NCBI RefSeq assembly: GCF_002160055.1
Contig: NZ_NFJV01000013.1
Coordinates: forward strand, 45,411 to 109,410
Source of the DNA: Mediterranea sp. An20
GTDB taxonomy: Bacteria; Bacteroidota; Bacteroidia; Bacteroidales; Bacteroidaceae
Reading direction: 5' to 3'
Length of the DNA: 64,000 nucleotides
Shown in pieces: positions 56,113 through 64,000 of the stretch (positions within the stretch are counted from its first letter, which is position 1; each line of letters starts with the position of its first letter). The notes beneath the pieces were generated by a model. It saw only the letters and a program-made list of their open reading frames with translations, was not told the origin of the DNA and did no database searches. A program made the position numbers and the translations under genes.

Positions 56113-56232
56113 ATTTCCCGTGTTAGGTGGTTTATGAATGTTTTATTGTTAAATATAGTCAAAATGATTATCTATTTTATTCTTGTATTTCTTTTTTATG
56201 GTAAAAATAGTGGTGTAGTTCGTGCAAACCTC

Positions 56233-56240
56233 TATCTTTG
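56233..56240 (+). promoter_or_regulatory. -7 element TATCTTTG
   Basis: Matches TAnnTTTG, 20 bp before ATG 56261. The in-frame start at 56222 would overlap it, which supports the shorter protein. Confidence 0.65.
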
Positions 56241-56260
56241 CACCCGCAAATTTAAATGAA

Positions 56261-56485
56261 ATGCTTGATACAATACTGATAACATTGTTAATAGTTGCTA
56301 TTTGTGTGCTATTATTGGGTGTAAAGGTCTTTTTTGTAAAAGGTGGAAAGTTTCCCAATATGCACGTGAGTGGTAATAAGGCTTTGCGTGATAAGGGTAT
56401 CGGGTGTGTGCAGTCTCAAGACCGTGAAGCACGCCGGAAGCGTTCTTTTTCTTTGGAAGAAGTGGAGAAAAGTTTGCATAACTGA
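56261..56485 (+). CDS. Small single-helix membrane protein
   Basis: 74 residues: an N-terminal membrane helix (LITLLIVAICVLLLGVKVFF), then the GGKFPNMHVSGNKALRDKGIGCVQSQDREARRKR segment in pieces. Similar small proteins are conserved in Bacteroides next to outer-membrane-biogenesis genes; function unknown. 47 bp upstream of the Skp-like gene and probably cotranscribed. Confidence 0.8.
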   Translation: MLDTILITLLIVAICVLLLGVKVFFVKGGKFPNMHVSGNKALRDKGIGCVQSQDREARRKRSFSLEEVEKSLHN

Positions 56486-56532
56486 AAAAAACAAGGAATT
56501 TAATTAAACTAAAAATAATATTGTCTGACATT

Positions 56533-57132
56533 ATGAAGAGATTGAACTATCTTGTAAACGGTCTGGCTGCTTTGGCGCTTATCGTTTTGTTTTCTCAATG
56601 CGGTGGAAATTCCGGTCAGCAGACTACTGCTGTCGCAGCTTCTGCCGATGGTGTTTCGGGTTTAAAGATTGCTTATGTGGAAGTAGATACGCTTTTGAGC
56701 AAGTATAAGTTCTGTATAGACTTGAATGAAGCTATGGTGAAGAAGAGTGAGAATGTCCGTCTGACCTTGAATCAAAAAGCCAGTGATTTGGATAAGCAGA
56801 AGCAGGAGTTCCAGACTAAGGTTCAGAACAACGCCTATCTGTCTCCCGAAAGAGCCCAGCAGGAATACAACCGTATTGCCAAACTGGAACAAGACTTGCA
56901 GAATCTGAGCAATAAGCTGCAATCGGAACTGATGAGCGAGAACGAGAAAAACAGCATTCAGCTTCGTGATTCTATCAATAACTTCTTAAAAGAATACAAC
57001 AAGGATAAAGGATACGACTTTATCATCAGCAATACAGGTTTTGATAATTTGCTGTATGCCAACGATGCTTATAACATCACGCAGGAAATCCTTGATGGTT
57101 TGAATGCGCGTTATACTCCGGAGAAGAAATAA
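56533..57132 (+). CDS. OmpH/Skp-family periplasmic chaperone lipoprotein
   Basis: 199 residues from ATG 56533. Lipoprotein signal ending FSQCGG (Cys about residue 23), then the Skp pattern: KIAYVEVDTLLSKYKF, long charged coiled-coil arms (residues 70-155) and YDFIISNTGFDNLLYANDAYNIT in pieces. Skp-type proteins hold unfolded outer-membrane proteins; a lipid-anchored version is common in Bacteroidetes. Followed by a strong terminator. Confidence 0.88.
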   Translation: MKRLNYLVNGLAALALIVLFSQCGGNSGQQTTAVAASADGVSGLKIAYVEVDTLLSKYKFCIDLNEAMVKKSENVRLTLNQKASDLDKQKQEFQTKVQNNAYLSPERAQQEYNRIAKLEQDLQNLSNKLQSELMSENEKNSIQLRDSINNFLKEYNKDKGYDFIISNTGFDNLLYANDAYNITQEILDGLNARYTPEKK

Positions 57133-57150
57133 ATATCTTATTGTATATCC

Positions 57151-57200
57151 CAAATAAAAATCCGTCAGTAGCCTATGGGTCACTGGCGGATTTTTATTTG
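57151..57200 (+). terminator. Terminator of the Skp-like gene
   Basis: CAAATAAAAATCCGTCAGT pairs with CACTGGCGGATTTTTATTTG in pieces around an 11-nt loop; T-rich on both ends and likely bidirectional, though the next gene ends 126 bp away. Confidence 0.9.
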
Positions 57201-57325
57201 TACAAGTCTTTTGTCAAAAAGGGATATATAGCGACAAAGAGCAGTTATGCCTGTCTGTGTCTTGTGCCAGACAGAACCGGCAGAAAGAGTTTGTTGCTTT
57301 TTCGGTGTGAACCCCTACAATGGCT

Positions 57326-58636
57326 CTACTTCTCCTCCTTTCCTTCTTCATCTTCGTTGTGTTTCACTACCAGAAGCTTGTCTACTCGTCCGCGGTCCAT
57401 GTCTACTACTTCGAAATCCAGATTCTGGTAGCTGAACAAGTCACCGGCTTTGGGTACTCTTCCTATCAGGAACATGGCTAATCCGCTGAGGGTTGTGAAA
57501 TCTTCTTCTTTCAGGTCATCATAATTCATAATGCCCATAGCTTCCATAAAGTCGTCCAGGTTCATGGAGGCCTCCACTAATAATGAACCGTCCTGGCGCG
57601 AAACAATCTCTTCTTCTTCCGTTTCGTTTTCTTCCAGAATATCGCCAAAGATGCTTTCTGTCAGGTCGTGTAGGGTGATGATACCCTCTGTGTTGCCATA
57701 TTCATCGACCACTACGCCAAATTTGTTCTTGTTTTTCTTGAACAGCTCCAGTACTTTCTTGGCATACAAGCTCTCAGGAATGAAAAGGGCCGGGCGGGCG
57801 ATATTACGCAAGTTAAAGGGCTGGTTGCTTCCCAGCATGATAATGATGTCTTTTACAGATACAACGCCGATGACTTCATCCTTCCCGTTTTCCACCAATA
57901 AGTATTTGCTGAAATGCTGTTCGCGGATGATACGCAGCACGTCTTCGCGCGTGTCAGTGGGATGCATCACTACAATGTCGCGGCGGTAAGTCATCAGGTC
58001 GTTGGCACGTTTGTCCGAGAAACGGAATACATCACGTAGCATTTCTGTTTCTTCCTTGTCTATCACTCCCTGTTCCGAGCTTTGGTGCAGAATCATTCTC
58101 AGTTCTTCCTGCGTCATCTGGCGTTCTTCGTTATCTTCCAGCCCGATGAGCTTGTTGACCAGTTTGGTAGAAGCACTGAGCAGACAAACAAACGGGTAGG
58201 ATATGTTCTTTACGGTTATCATAAGCGGGCTGAGTCTTGTCGCCCATTTTTCAGGGTCGCTCAGTGCGATGGATTTGGGTACCAATTCGCCAATGATGAG
58301 CGAGAGATAAGTGATGGCAACCACTACAATGGCCACGGATAGTGTATGCGCATAGGGTTCGGCGCCGGGAATAAGCAGGAACAAAGGTTCCACCTCGTCG
58401 GACAGCGTAGCACCGCCATACGCACCCGATACAATTCCGATAAGAGTGATTCCGATTTGAATGGTAGAGAGGAATTTTTCGGGTTCTTCCAGCTGCTTAA
58501 GCACATCCTTGGCTCTTTTGTTGCCTTTTCCTACTAAAGTTTCAAGTCGTGCTTTACTGGAAGACACCAGTGCTAATTCATACATGGCAAAGATGCCGTT
58601 AAAAATCAATAAAAGTAGAATTATTAAAAAGTCCAT
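57326..58636 (-). CDS. CNNM/CorC-type membrane protein (DUF21, CBS pair, CorC_HlyC)
   Basis: 436 residues. DUF21 with four membrane helices (residues 1-190, including ELALVSSSKARLE and GELVPKSIALSDPEKWA), a CBS pair (VMHPTDTREDVLRIIREQHFSKYLLVENGKDEVIGVVSVKD in pieces) and the C-terminal CorC/HlyC domain (VVDEYGNTEGIITLHDLTESIFGDI in pieces). Family members are linked to Mg2+/Co2+ efflux or homeostasis; 'hemolysin' is a historical label. Single gene with its own -7 element. Confidence 0.95.
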   Translation of the reverse strand: MDFLIILLLLIFNGIFAMYELALVSSSKARLETLVGKGNKRAKDVLKQLEEPEKFLSTIQIGITLIGIVSGAYGGATLSDEVEPLFLLIPGAEPYAHTLSVAIVVVAITYLSLIIGELVPKSIALSDPEKWATRLSPLMITVKNISYPFVCLLSASTKLVNKLIGLEDNEERQMTQEELRMILHQSSEQGVIDKEETEMLRDVFRFSDKRANDLMTYRRDIVVMHPTDTREDVLRIIREQHFSKYLLVENGKDEVIGVVSVKDIIIMLGSNQPFNLRNIARPALFIPESLYAKKVLELFKKNKNKFGVVVDEYGNTEGIITLHDLTESIFGDILEENETEEEEIVSRQDGSLLVEASMNLDDFMEAMGIMNYDDLKEEDFTTLSGLAMFLIGRVPKAGDLFSYQNLDFEVVDMDRGRVDKLLVVKHNEDEEGKEEK

Positions 58637-58662
58637 AAAGGGATTTAAATGGTTTCTGGCGC

Positions 58663-58679
58663 AAATATACTAATTTTGT
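58663..58679. promoter_or_regulatory. Back-to-back divergent -7 elements
   Basis: CAAATATA (58663-58670; TATATTTG on the minus strand) serves the CNNM gene. TAATTTTG (58672-58679) serves the esterase. One base separates them, so the two polymerases would compete for overlapping DNA. Confidence 0.65.
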
Positions 58680-58709
58680 AGGAAATAACAGCAATTTATT
58701 TTTAAAACG

Positions 58710-59555
58710 ATGAAAAATATGATGAGAAAATTTGGTTTGCTAAGTGTTTTGTTGCTTTGGGTTTGTATTTCTTTGCAAGCTGCGCGGGTAGATACACTGA
58801 TGGTTCACAGTCCTTCGATGAAGAAAACGGTAGAGGTCGTGTTTATTGTCCCTGATCAATCGTGTGGAGAGAATCCGCAATCCTGCCCGGTGGTTTATTT
58901 GCTTCACGGTCATGGAGGCAATGCGAAAACTTGGATTGGTATAAAGCCTGAATTGCCTGCCATAGCCGATGAGAAAGGAATGATATTTGTCTGTCCGGAC
59001 GCTGAGAATAGTTGGTATTGGGATAGTCCTCTGCGAAAAGATTACCGGTATGAGACATTTGTCGCTTCTGAATTGGTCGATTATACCGACAGCCATTATG
59101 CGACGCGGGCAGACCGCAAGTTTCGTGCCATTTCAGGGCTCAGCATGGGAGGACATGGGGCTTTGTGGCTTTCTATCCGCCATAAAGATACATTTGGTGC
59201 GGCGGCCAGCATGAGTGGCGGCGCGGATATACGTCCCTTTCCTGACAGTTGGAATATGAAGGAACAGTTGGGGGAATATGCTTCCAATAAGGATGTATGG
59301 GATGCACATACGGTTATGAGTCAGTTAGATAGAATCAGTAATGGCGACATCGCCCTATTGATAGATTGTGGGGATGACGATTTCTTCTTAGAAGTCAATC
59401 AGGAGTTACATCGACAATTGTTGTCCCGCAAAATAGGCCATGACTTCATTACCCGCCCGGGTGCACATACTGTTACATATTGGAACAATTCCATAGACTA
59501 TCATTTGCTGTTTTTTCAGAAATTTTTCGCAAAAGGAGAGCAGGTCGGGCAATAA
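58710..59555 (+). CDS. Exported alpha/beta-hydrolase, esterase D-like
   Basis: 281 residues with a signal peptide ending LQAARV. PVVYLLHGHGGNAKTWI gives the oxyanion region, the nucleophile elbow is GLSMGGHGALW (Ser about residue 149), Asp is probably in LIDCGDDDFF and His is in RPGAHTVTYWNN. This is the pattern of S-formylglutathione-hydrolase-like and feruloyl/acetyl-xylan esterases. Export suggests action on carbohydrate esters; the actual substrate is unknown. Confidence 0.87.
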   Translation: MKNMMRKFGLLSVLLLWVCISLQAARVDTLMVHSPSMKKTVEVVFIVPDQSCGENPQSCPVVYLLHGHGGNAKTWIGIKPELPAIADEKGMIFVCPDAENSWYWDSPLRKDYRYETFVASELVDYTDSHYATRADRKFRAISGLSMGGHGALWLSIRHKDTFGAAASMSGGADIRPFPDSWNMKEQLGEYASNKDVWDAHTVMSQLDRISNGDIALLIDCGDDDFFLEVNQELHRQLLSRKIGHDFITRPGAHTVTYWNNSIDYHLLFFQKFFAKGEQVGQ

Positions 59556-59814
59556 TTGGGGAGTTGTCCTTTACCGTCCCGTATCTTACCTTCTTTCCCC
59601 TTGCCCTTTGTCGCAAATAGTCTTCCTTTTTCCTCTTGTTGGGAGATGTTGTCTGTTCCTGGGTATAAGAAGTCTATTGTTAAGCACTACGGAGCAGTCT
59701 TCTTATCTATAAGCGGTCCGCTTCCAATATATAGGCAATTTCAATGGAATGTCTGGTATTGTGCGTCAGGAGTCTTTGGGGCTACAGCGGGGGTAACGGT
59801 GAAAAAAATATGGG

Positions 59815-59867
59815 GGTGTGCCGGAATGCAAAACGATTACCATTTTGCTTTGTGATCTCGACACACC
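59815..59867. repeat. Long imperfect hairpin in the 59556-59943 gap
   Basis: GGTGTG (59815-59820) pairs with CACACC (59862-59867), and inside it GCAAAA (59828-59833) with TTTTGC (59843-59848). It may end the convergent esterase and GH20 transcripts. A 13-bp palindrome AAGCGGTCCGCTT lies at 59711-59723. A 99-codon open frame in this 388-bp gap has no recognisable features, so I see no gene here. Confidence 0.5.
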
Positions 59868-59943
59868 TCCATAATTAGTGTTCTATCTTCTATTTTCGAC
59901 TTTACCTTCTCGGTAAACCGGTAGAATAGGCAGAGGACATTTA

Positions 59944-62271
59944 TTATTGTATAGCTATCTCATCCAAAAACAGGAACGTCTTCTTTCCGGCTCCAGGGTG
60001 CCATTGAGGCAACACCGGTGTATTCTTGCCTACAATCCGGACATAATGTGCTTTAGTCTTATTGAAAGAGATTTCTTCGCGTTTCAACACATTGTTTTTA
60101 CTGCCTTTTTCTAAGGTTGGAATAGATTTGGAGGCTATTTTATGGAAGTTTTTTCCATCTTCAGACACATAGACCTCTAATCCGGTAAGCCCGAAAATAT
60201 AGTCGCCTGGAACCAGATAGGTACCGATAGAAACAGATGATATTTCTTTTTCTTCCTGCAGGTCGACAACAGCATCGAAGTTTTGGCCGTAAATACCCAG
60301 ATACCGTCCGGAGCGATAATTATCGTCACCGGTCAAACCATCTACCAGCAACTGGGCACCTTTGTAAGTGAAGCCGGCATCTGGCGTGCAGTTCAGTGTG
60401 ATGGGGCGCATTGTGGCCAGATTGTATTCCAGCGTGGTTGTAGCCGTGCTGCTTTCCCGTCCGTTGCGTATAGCTTTGGCCTTGATAGTGGTTGTTTCTC
60501 CTTTCAGGGTAAACGGTTGCGTATAGACTGGTGATTCTGCGGTAGGTTCTGAACCATCTGTGGTGTAGAAGACCGGTGCATTGTCGAAAGTCGTCAGGCT
60601 GACAACCGCTTCACCGCCTTCTCCTTGAGGCCCGGCACTGATTGTTACATCTTCTATATCTTCCTTATAATGATAACCGGATAGAGCGTACAAATCCAAT
60701 TGATGGCGTAATCGCTTTAAAAAAGAGTTGAGGTCTTTTTGTGCGGGATTACTCCATTGCAGTTCACTCAATGCTGCGATACGTGGCATCATTTGCCATT
60801 CCATCTTCACACTGTCTTTGGTCCATTCAGTCCAGATGCAACCCTGTACACCGATAATATTTTCTTTTTCTTCCTCTGTCAGTTTGGGGGAAGCCGGTTC
60901 GAAGTTATACACCCGGCCTACGCTGTTTACACCTTTCAGCCGGTTATAGCCAGGATTACTGAAATAAAGGTGGGTGATAGGGCATACAATGGTTTGGTGC
61001 CCTAATTGTGCCGATCTGATAGAAGCCGGAACGCCGGTCCATGCCATGACAGTAGTTGTTTGAGGGTCGGGGTTTCCTTCCAGGATTTCGTCCCATGCCA
61101 GCATCTTTTTTCCGCGCTTGGCAATTTCTTTTTCCACCTCACTCATGAAGTAAACCTGCAGTTGGTTCTCTTTGCTATGCTCTTTGGTGTCCCGCAAGCC
61201 CAGTTCACGTATTTTAGCCTGGCATTTAGGACATTTTTTCCATTCTGTTTTCGGGCATTCGTCCCCACCTATATGTATGTAAGGTGCGTCCGGAAAGATA
61301 TCCATAATCTCATTGATTACGTCTTTGGCAAATTGCAGTGTCTTTTCATTGCCGCCGCACAATACATCTTTGAATACTCCGAATTGGGTTGCCACTTCAT
61401 ACGGGCCACCGGTGCAGCCCAATTCCGGATAAGAAGCAAGGGCTGCCAGCATGTGTCCCGGCATATCAACTTCGGGAATGACAGTGATAAACCGTTCGGC
61501 TGCATAGGCAACAATTTCTTTCGCTTGGCTTTGTGTGTAGAATCCTTTTACGGGTGTACCATCAAATTTTCCGGAGCCAGGGGCTGTGATGGTTTCTTTG
61601 CGTACCGAACCTATTTCAGTAAGCTTTGGGTATTTTTTTATCTCGATACGCCAGCCTTGATCTTCAGTCAGGTGCCAGTGGAAATAGTTGATATTATGCA
61701 AAGCCATTACATCAATCAACTCTTTCAGATAATCTATTGAGAAGAAGTGTCGTCCTACGTCAATCATAAAGCCACGGTAGCCGTATTGGGGAAAGTCTTT
61801 GACTGTTCCTGCGGGTAAGGAGCCAAGCGCCTTTCCTTCCGTGATGGGGAGTGCCTTATGGATAGTTTGTGTGCCGTAGAACACGCCAGCTTCGGTTTGT
61901 CCGTTCAGTATGACTTGGTCGGAAGTAATGTTCAGAATATATCCTTCCTTTTGTGGAATAGACGGATCCAGTCCCAAAACAATGCAGTTTTTTCCTGCTT
62001 TTGTCCCAGTTTTAACTTCTGTACCTGTCACTTCCTTGATATAAGTAGCCAGAAGATGGGCCGTATGTTCTAACTTGGCGTTACCTTCGGGATAACAGAT
62101 GGTGGTAGAAGAACGGATAACGAAAGGTGAAGCATCTGCCGTTTCCGTGATTTCTTGTGGCAAAGGGATTACGTTCAGATTACCGGTCTGAATTTCTTTG
62201 GGTGAACAAGCCAGCAGACTTCCACCTGCCAGCAGGCCGACAATCCACATTTTTACTTGATTTTTTGTCAT
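59944..62271 (-). CDS. GH20 beta-N-acetylhexosaminidase lipoprotein
   Basis: 775 residues from ATG 62271; the frame stays open to 62505 but that stretch crosses the promoter and an inverted repeat. Lipoprotein signal with LLACSPK (Cys about residue 22). Order: GH20b-like domain (residues 30-150), GH20 barrel with YRGFMIDVGRHFF, the catalytic pair in HIGGDECPKTEW (Asp-Glu), WDEILEGN, then a chitobiase C-terminal/FN3-like domain (TDGSEPTAESPVYTQP) and an F5/8-type carbohydrate-binding domain. Releases terminal GlcNAc or GalNAc from glycans at the cell surface or in the periplasm. Confidence 0.96.
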   Translation of the reverse strand: MTKNQVKMWIVGLLAGGSLLACSPKEIQTGNLNVIPLPQEITETADASPFVIRSSTTICYPEGNAKLEHTAHLLATYIKEVTGTEVKTGTKAGKNCIVLGLDPSIPQKEGYILNITSDQVILNGQTEAGVFYGTQTIHKALPITEGKALGSLPAGTVKDFPQYGYRGFMIDVGRHFFSIDYLKELIDVMALHNINYFHWHLTEDQGWRIEIKKYPKLTEIGSVRKETITAPGSGKFDGTPVKGFYTQSQAKEIVAYAAERFITVIPEVDMPGHMLAALASYPELGCTGGPYEVATQFGVFKDVLCGGNEKTLQFAKDVINEIMDIFPDAPYIHIGGDECPKTEWKKCPKCQAKIRELGLRDTKEHSKENQLQVYFMSEVEKEIAKRGKKMLAWDEILEGNPDPQTTTVMAWTGVPASIRSAQLGHQTIVCPITHLYFSNPGYNRLKGVNSVGRVYNFEPASPKLTEEEKENIIGVQGCIWTEWTKDSVKMEWQMMPRIAALSELQWSNPAQKDLNSFLKRLRHQLDLYALSGYHYKEDIEDVTISAGPQGEGGEAVVSLTTFDNAPVFYTTDGSEPTAESPVYTQPFTLKGETTTIKAKAIRNGRESSTATTTLEYNLATMRPITLNCTPDAGFTYKGAQLLVDGLTGDDNYRSGRYLGIYGQNFDAVVDLQEEKEISSVSIGTYLVPGDYIFGLTGLEVYVSEDGKNFHKIASKSIPTLEKGSKNNVLKREEISFNKTKAHYVRIVGKNTPVLPQWHPGAGKKTFLFLDEIAIQ

Positions 62272-62304
62272 AGCAGTATTTTTTAGGATGATATTGTTGG
62301 GGGA

Positions 62305-62312
62305 CAAAGATA
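62305..62312 (-). promoter_or_regulatory. -7 element for the GH20 gene
   Basis: CAAAGATA reads TATCTTTG on the minus strand, 33 bp before the ATG at 62271; this supports the start choice. Confidence 0.65.
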
Positions 62313-62436
62313 ATATAAAAAAGTGAGGTACCGGATAAATCGCAGGAATATGATTGAAGATAAATGATTTATGAAACTTTGACGAATGGGATGGGTGTTG
62401 ACTGGGAATGTGAAAATATTTGCTTTGCAGAGGCAA

Positions 62437-62552
62437 CTGCCCCAAAAGGAGATTTGTCCACACACAGATAACGCAGATTCTAATGATTAAAAAGCTATTA
62501 TCCATTAGAACCTGCGTTATCTGTGTGTGGACAAAATATCCTCTTGGGGCAG
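62437..62552. repeat. 116-bp inverted-repeat element
   Basis: Arms 62437-62485 and 62503-62552 (49 and 50 bp) are nearly complementary, with a 17-nt loop. Shared core TGTCCACACACAGATAACGC, with CTGCCCCAA at the outer ends and TTCTAATG next to the loop. A few mismatches lie near AGGAGATTT/ATATCCTC. It fills the 314-bp gap between the GH20 promoter and the next gene. Too long for an ordinary terminator; may be a MITE-like element. Confidence 0.85.
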
Positions 62553-62585
62553 TTTGAGAATATTTTATTGAATGAATTTGTGTGC

Positions 62586-63449
62586 TTACAAGGCGGCGAT
62601 TTCGTCAGCAGACAATCCGGTTGCCTGTGCAATCAACGTAGTATCCATCCCCAGCGTTTTCAAATTGCGGGCTGTTTCCAGAATACCTTCAGCTCGTCCT
62701 TCATACCAACCAGTCTTGATAACGCTGCGTTGATACCTCAAAGCTTCCATGTCACGCTTATAGGCTTGCCGGTCGGCTGGCGGAAGGCAATCCACCCGGA
62801 GTTTTTCTCGCGCTTCTGGCAACCCTTTTGCAGTGGCATCTTCTTCAATCCGTCCTGTTTTCAAGAACTGGATCCATTCGTCCAGTGGAGTCTTTGCCAC
62901 AGTGTCGAAATCATTCACACGCAGTACATAATACTCGGGGAAGATATCACCTGCATCCTTGCCCACAAACAGTTCACGCTGACGGACGGACAATTGTAAT
63001 ACATCATCCGGATTATGAAGACCACGGAAAATGGTCTTGCCGTGATATACGTAATCTTTCCCTTGGCCTAAATCAAAGTAGACGATATTGATAGAGTAGA
63101 ACTTCCGCACCTTTTCATAGTCGTCTCCCAAGTTGATATACTCAGAGATAGTCTTCGACACGCCATAGAGCATCCGGTGGAAATAGTCCAGTTCCCGGTT
63201 GTTCTGCACTTCAATGATAAGCAACCGTCCTTTGGAGTCTTCCACCAGCATGTCTGCCCTGTTGAACTTGTCATCGGCATCCTGCTGGTTGGATTCACTC
63301 TCCAAAAAGCGGCAGATGTGCAAATCGTCTTCCAACAACGTCGAGAGGAAACCTTCCAATACCACGTAGTTGCTCTTGTCGCGAAGCAGGCGTTTCATCG
63401 CCCAGTCAAAACGGATCAGGTTGTCGTTCATACTTCTATGATATTTCAT
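62586..63449 (-). CDS. Rpn/PD-(D/E)XK family nuclease-like protein
   Basis: 287 residues. FDWAMKRLLRDKSNYVVLEGFLSTLL opens the fold in pieces; NRADMLVEDSKGRLLIIEVQNNRELDYFHRMLYG contains the D...E-x-Q catalytic pattern (about residues 69-85). The C-terminus ends in LKTLGMDTTLIAQATGLSADEIAAL in pieces, a helical tail frequent in this family. Relatives are annotated as recombination-promoting nuclease or putative transposase; no transposition evidence here. A start at the seventh codon (MNDNL) is possible. Confidence 0.87.
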   Translation of the reverse strand: MKYHRSMNDNLIRFDWAMKRLLRDKSNYVVLEGFLSTLLEDDLHICRFLESESNQQDADDKFNRADMLVEDSKGRLLIIEVQNNRELDYFHRMLYGVSKTISEYINLGDDYEKVRKFYSINIVYFDLGQGKDYVYHGKTIFRGLHNPDDVLQLSVRQRELFVGKDAGDIFPEYYVLRVNDFDTVAKTPLDEWIQFLKTGRIEEDATAKGLPEAREKLRVDCLPPADRQAYKRDMEALRYQRSVIKTGWYEGRAEGILETARNLKTLGMDTTLIAQATGLSADEIAAL

Positions 63450-63538
63450 GTGTTACACCATGCAAAGAAGCAAAGATGCTTCCAATTTTCCAAGTGCCAG
63501 GAACGAAAACTACACCTGGCAATCTCTGTAACCTTCCT

Positions 63539-64000
63539 TTATTCAGATAACAAAGCAGATACTGTTTCTTCAGACACCGCCAATACAGAAGCTATATCTT
63601 TCACGGACATACCGCGCTGAGACAGATTCCGGACAGTTGTGCGCAAGATAGATTTTTGTTGCTCTATTTCTTGAGATTTCTGCTCGATCTCCTGGGTCTT
63701 CAGTTCAATCTCTTTATCTTTCATCATGATGGCTGTATCCCGTGCCTCTATTTCAGACAGTATCTCGTCTTCCACCTGCATCTCCCGTCTGACATCGGGA
63801 GAAGCTGCCGCCATCACCAGGCGGTTCACCAGCAACCGCCCTTCCTTATCCATGCCCTCGTCATTTATCTGAAGGAAATGAACATCCGTAGCCATCCGGC
63901 ATTCCTGGTCGAAAACGCTCAGCAGACGTTCCAGATGATTGCGTGCCCGTCCCTGCAGGTAAGGGATTTGGACGATGATGCTGTCATGCGTCAGGCTTTC
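63539..64000 (-). CDS. PD-(D/E)XK family protein, paralogue of the 14169 gene, N-terminus beyond window edge
   Basis: 154 codons visible; the frame is open to the right edge. Reads ESLTHDSIIVQIPYLQGRAR, LERLLSVFDQECRMATD, then LQINDEGMDKEGRLLVNRLVMAAAS, nearly identical to the corresponding part of the protein at 14169-15251. The coiled coil is much shorter (about three heptads, including QKSQEIE once) than the eight there. Ends SVKDIASVLAVSEETVSALLSE in pieces. The nuclease part lies outside. An ATG at 63895 exists but is internal. Confidence 0.88.
   Translation of the reverse strand, partial: ESLTHDSIIVQIPYLQGRARNHLERLLSVFDQECRMATDVHFLQINDEGMDKEGRLLVNRLVMAAASPDVRREMQVEDEILSEIEARDTAIMMKDKEIELKTQEIEQKSQEIEQQKSILRTTVRNLSQRGMSVKDIASVLAVSEETVSALLSE

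Noticed and set aside
59556..59855. 99-codon open frame after the esterase
   Set aside because: Begins immediately at the esterase stop, low-complexity start, no family pattern and no promoter or ribosome-site support.
62272..62505. N-terminal extension of the GH20 frame
   Set aside because: It would read through the -7 element and one arm of the 116-bp inverted repeat; the lipoprotein signal at 62271 is the natural start.

Overview
The window reads as a chromosomal segment of a gut Bacteroidales species (Bacteroides or Phocaeicola). The evidence is repeated Bacteroides-type promoters (-33 TTTG, -7 TAnnTTTG), an ATP synthase operon that starts with beta-epsilon, signal-peptide-bearing AtpB, an RprX/RprY-like two-component pair, an EF-G2-like translation factor, a GH20 hexosaminidase, a 6-bladed beta-propeller lipoprotein and a DUF3078 protein. 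Genus or species cannot be fixed from sequence reading alone. No tRNA, rRNA, CRISPR array, intact insertion sequence or prophage was recognised. Both window edges cut a gene: an S9 peptidase on the left and a PD-(D/E)XK family protein on the right.

Layout. 0-9.8 kb: S9 peptidase lipoprotein, a His/Cys-rich CpxP/Spy-like protein, a MATE transporter, yidC and pyrG, and a DUF3078 protein. 10-15.6 kb: an EF-G paralogue whose switch-II catalytic His is replaced by Ser, asnA, a PD-(D/E)XK nuclease-like protein with a 21-bp coding repeat, and a small winged-helix-like protein. 15.8-23.3 kb: the complete ATP synthase operon atpD-C-(I)-B-E-F-H-A-G. 23.4-31.8 kb: a PIF1/RecD-like helicase with an HRDC-like end, an SDR reductase, a small exported protein, a beta-propeller lipoprotein, rprY/rprX and a YhcG/DUF1016 nuclease-like gene. 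32-40 kb: a GC-rich TonB-dependent-receptor-like protein, then an envelope set (LTA-synthase-like sulfatase-fold enzyme, PAP2 phosphatase, MscS channel) and an acyl-CoA ligase. 40.2-48.9 kb: a sigma-54 two-component system divergent from an FtsX/MacB-type ABC operon. 49-64 kb: winged-helix protein, second MATE, HAD phosphatase, panB, MFS-like protein, a PepD/EEP/DgkA operon, Skp-like lipoprotein, CNNM/CorC protein, esterase, GH20 enzyme and two more PD-(D/E)XK genes.

How parts fit together. The 40.2-48.9 kb block looks like a self-contained circuit. The sensor kinase and NtrC-type activator are transcribed leftward from a housekeeping promoter. The ABC operon is transcribed rightward from a near-consensus -24/-12 promoter, preceded by two inverted repeats whose centres are 21 bp apart, as expected for enhancer sites. 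The operon also carries the C-terminal remnant of a third permease.

The least explained signal is a set of four intergenic arrays with the same 22-bp period (11-bp sub-period) but different sequences: 2840-2971, 12605-12670, 34338-34412 and 45529-45638. The second and third share one unit. They have no spacers, are not coding repeats, and do not look like ordinary terminators. Other repeat-derived structures are a CATTAAY heptamer array in front of panB, a dispersed-repeat-like insertion inside the receptor gene, and a 116-bp inverted-repeat element upstream of the GH20 gene. All functional calls rest on motif recognition in the translated sequence; no database search was run.
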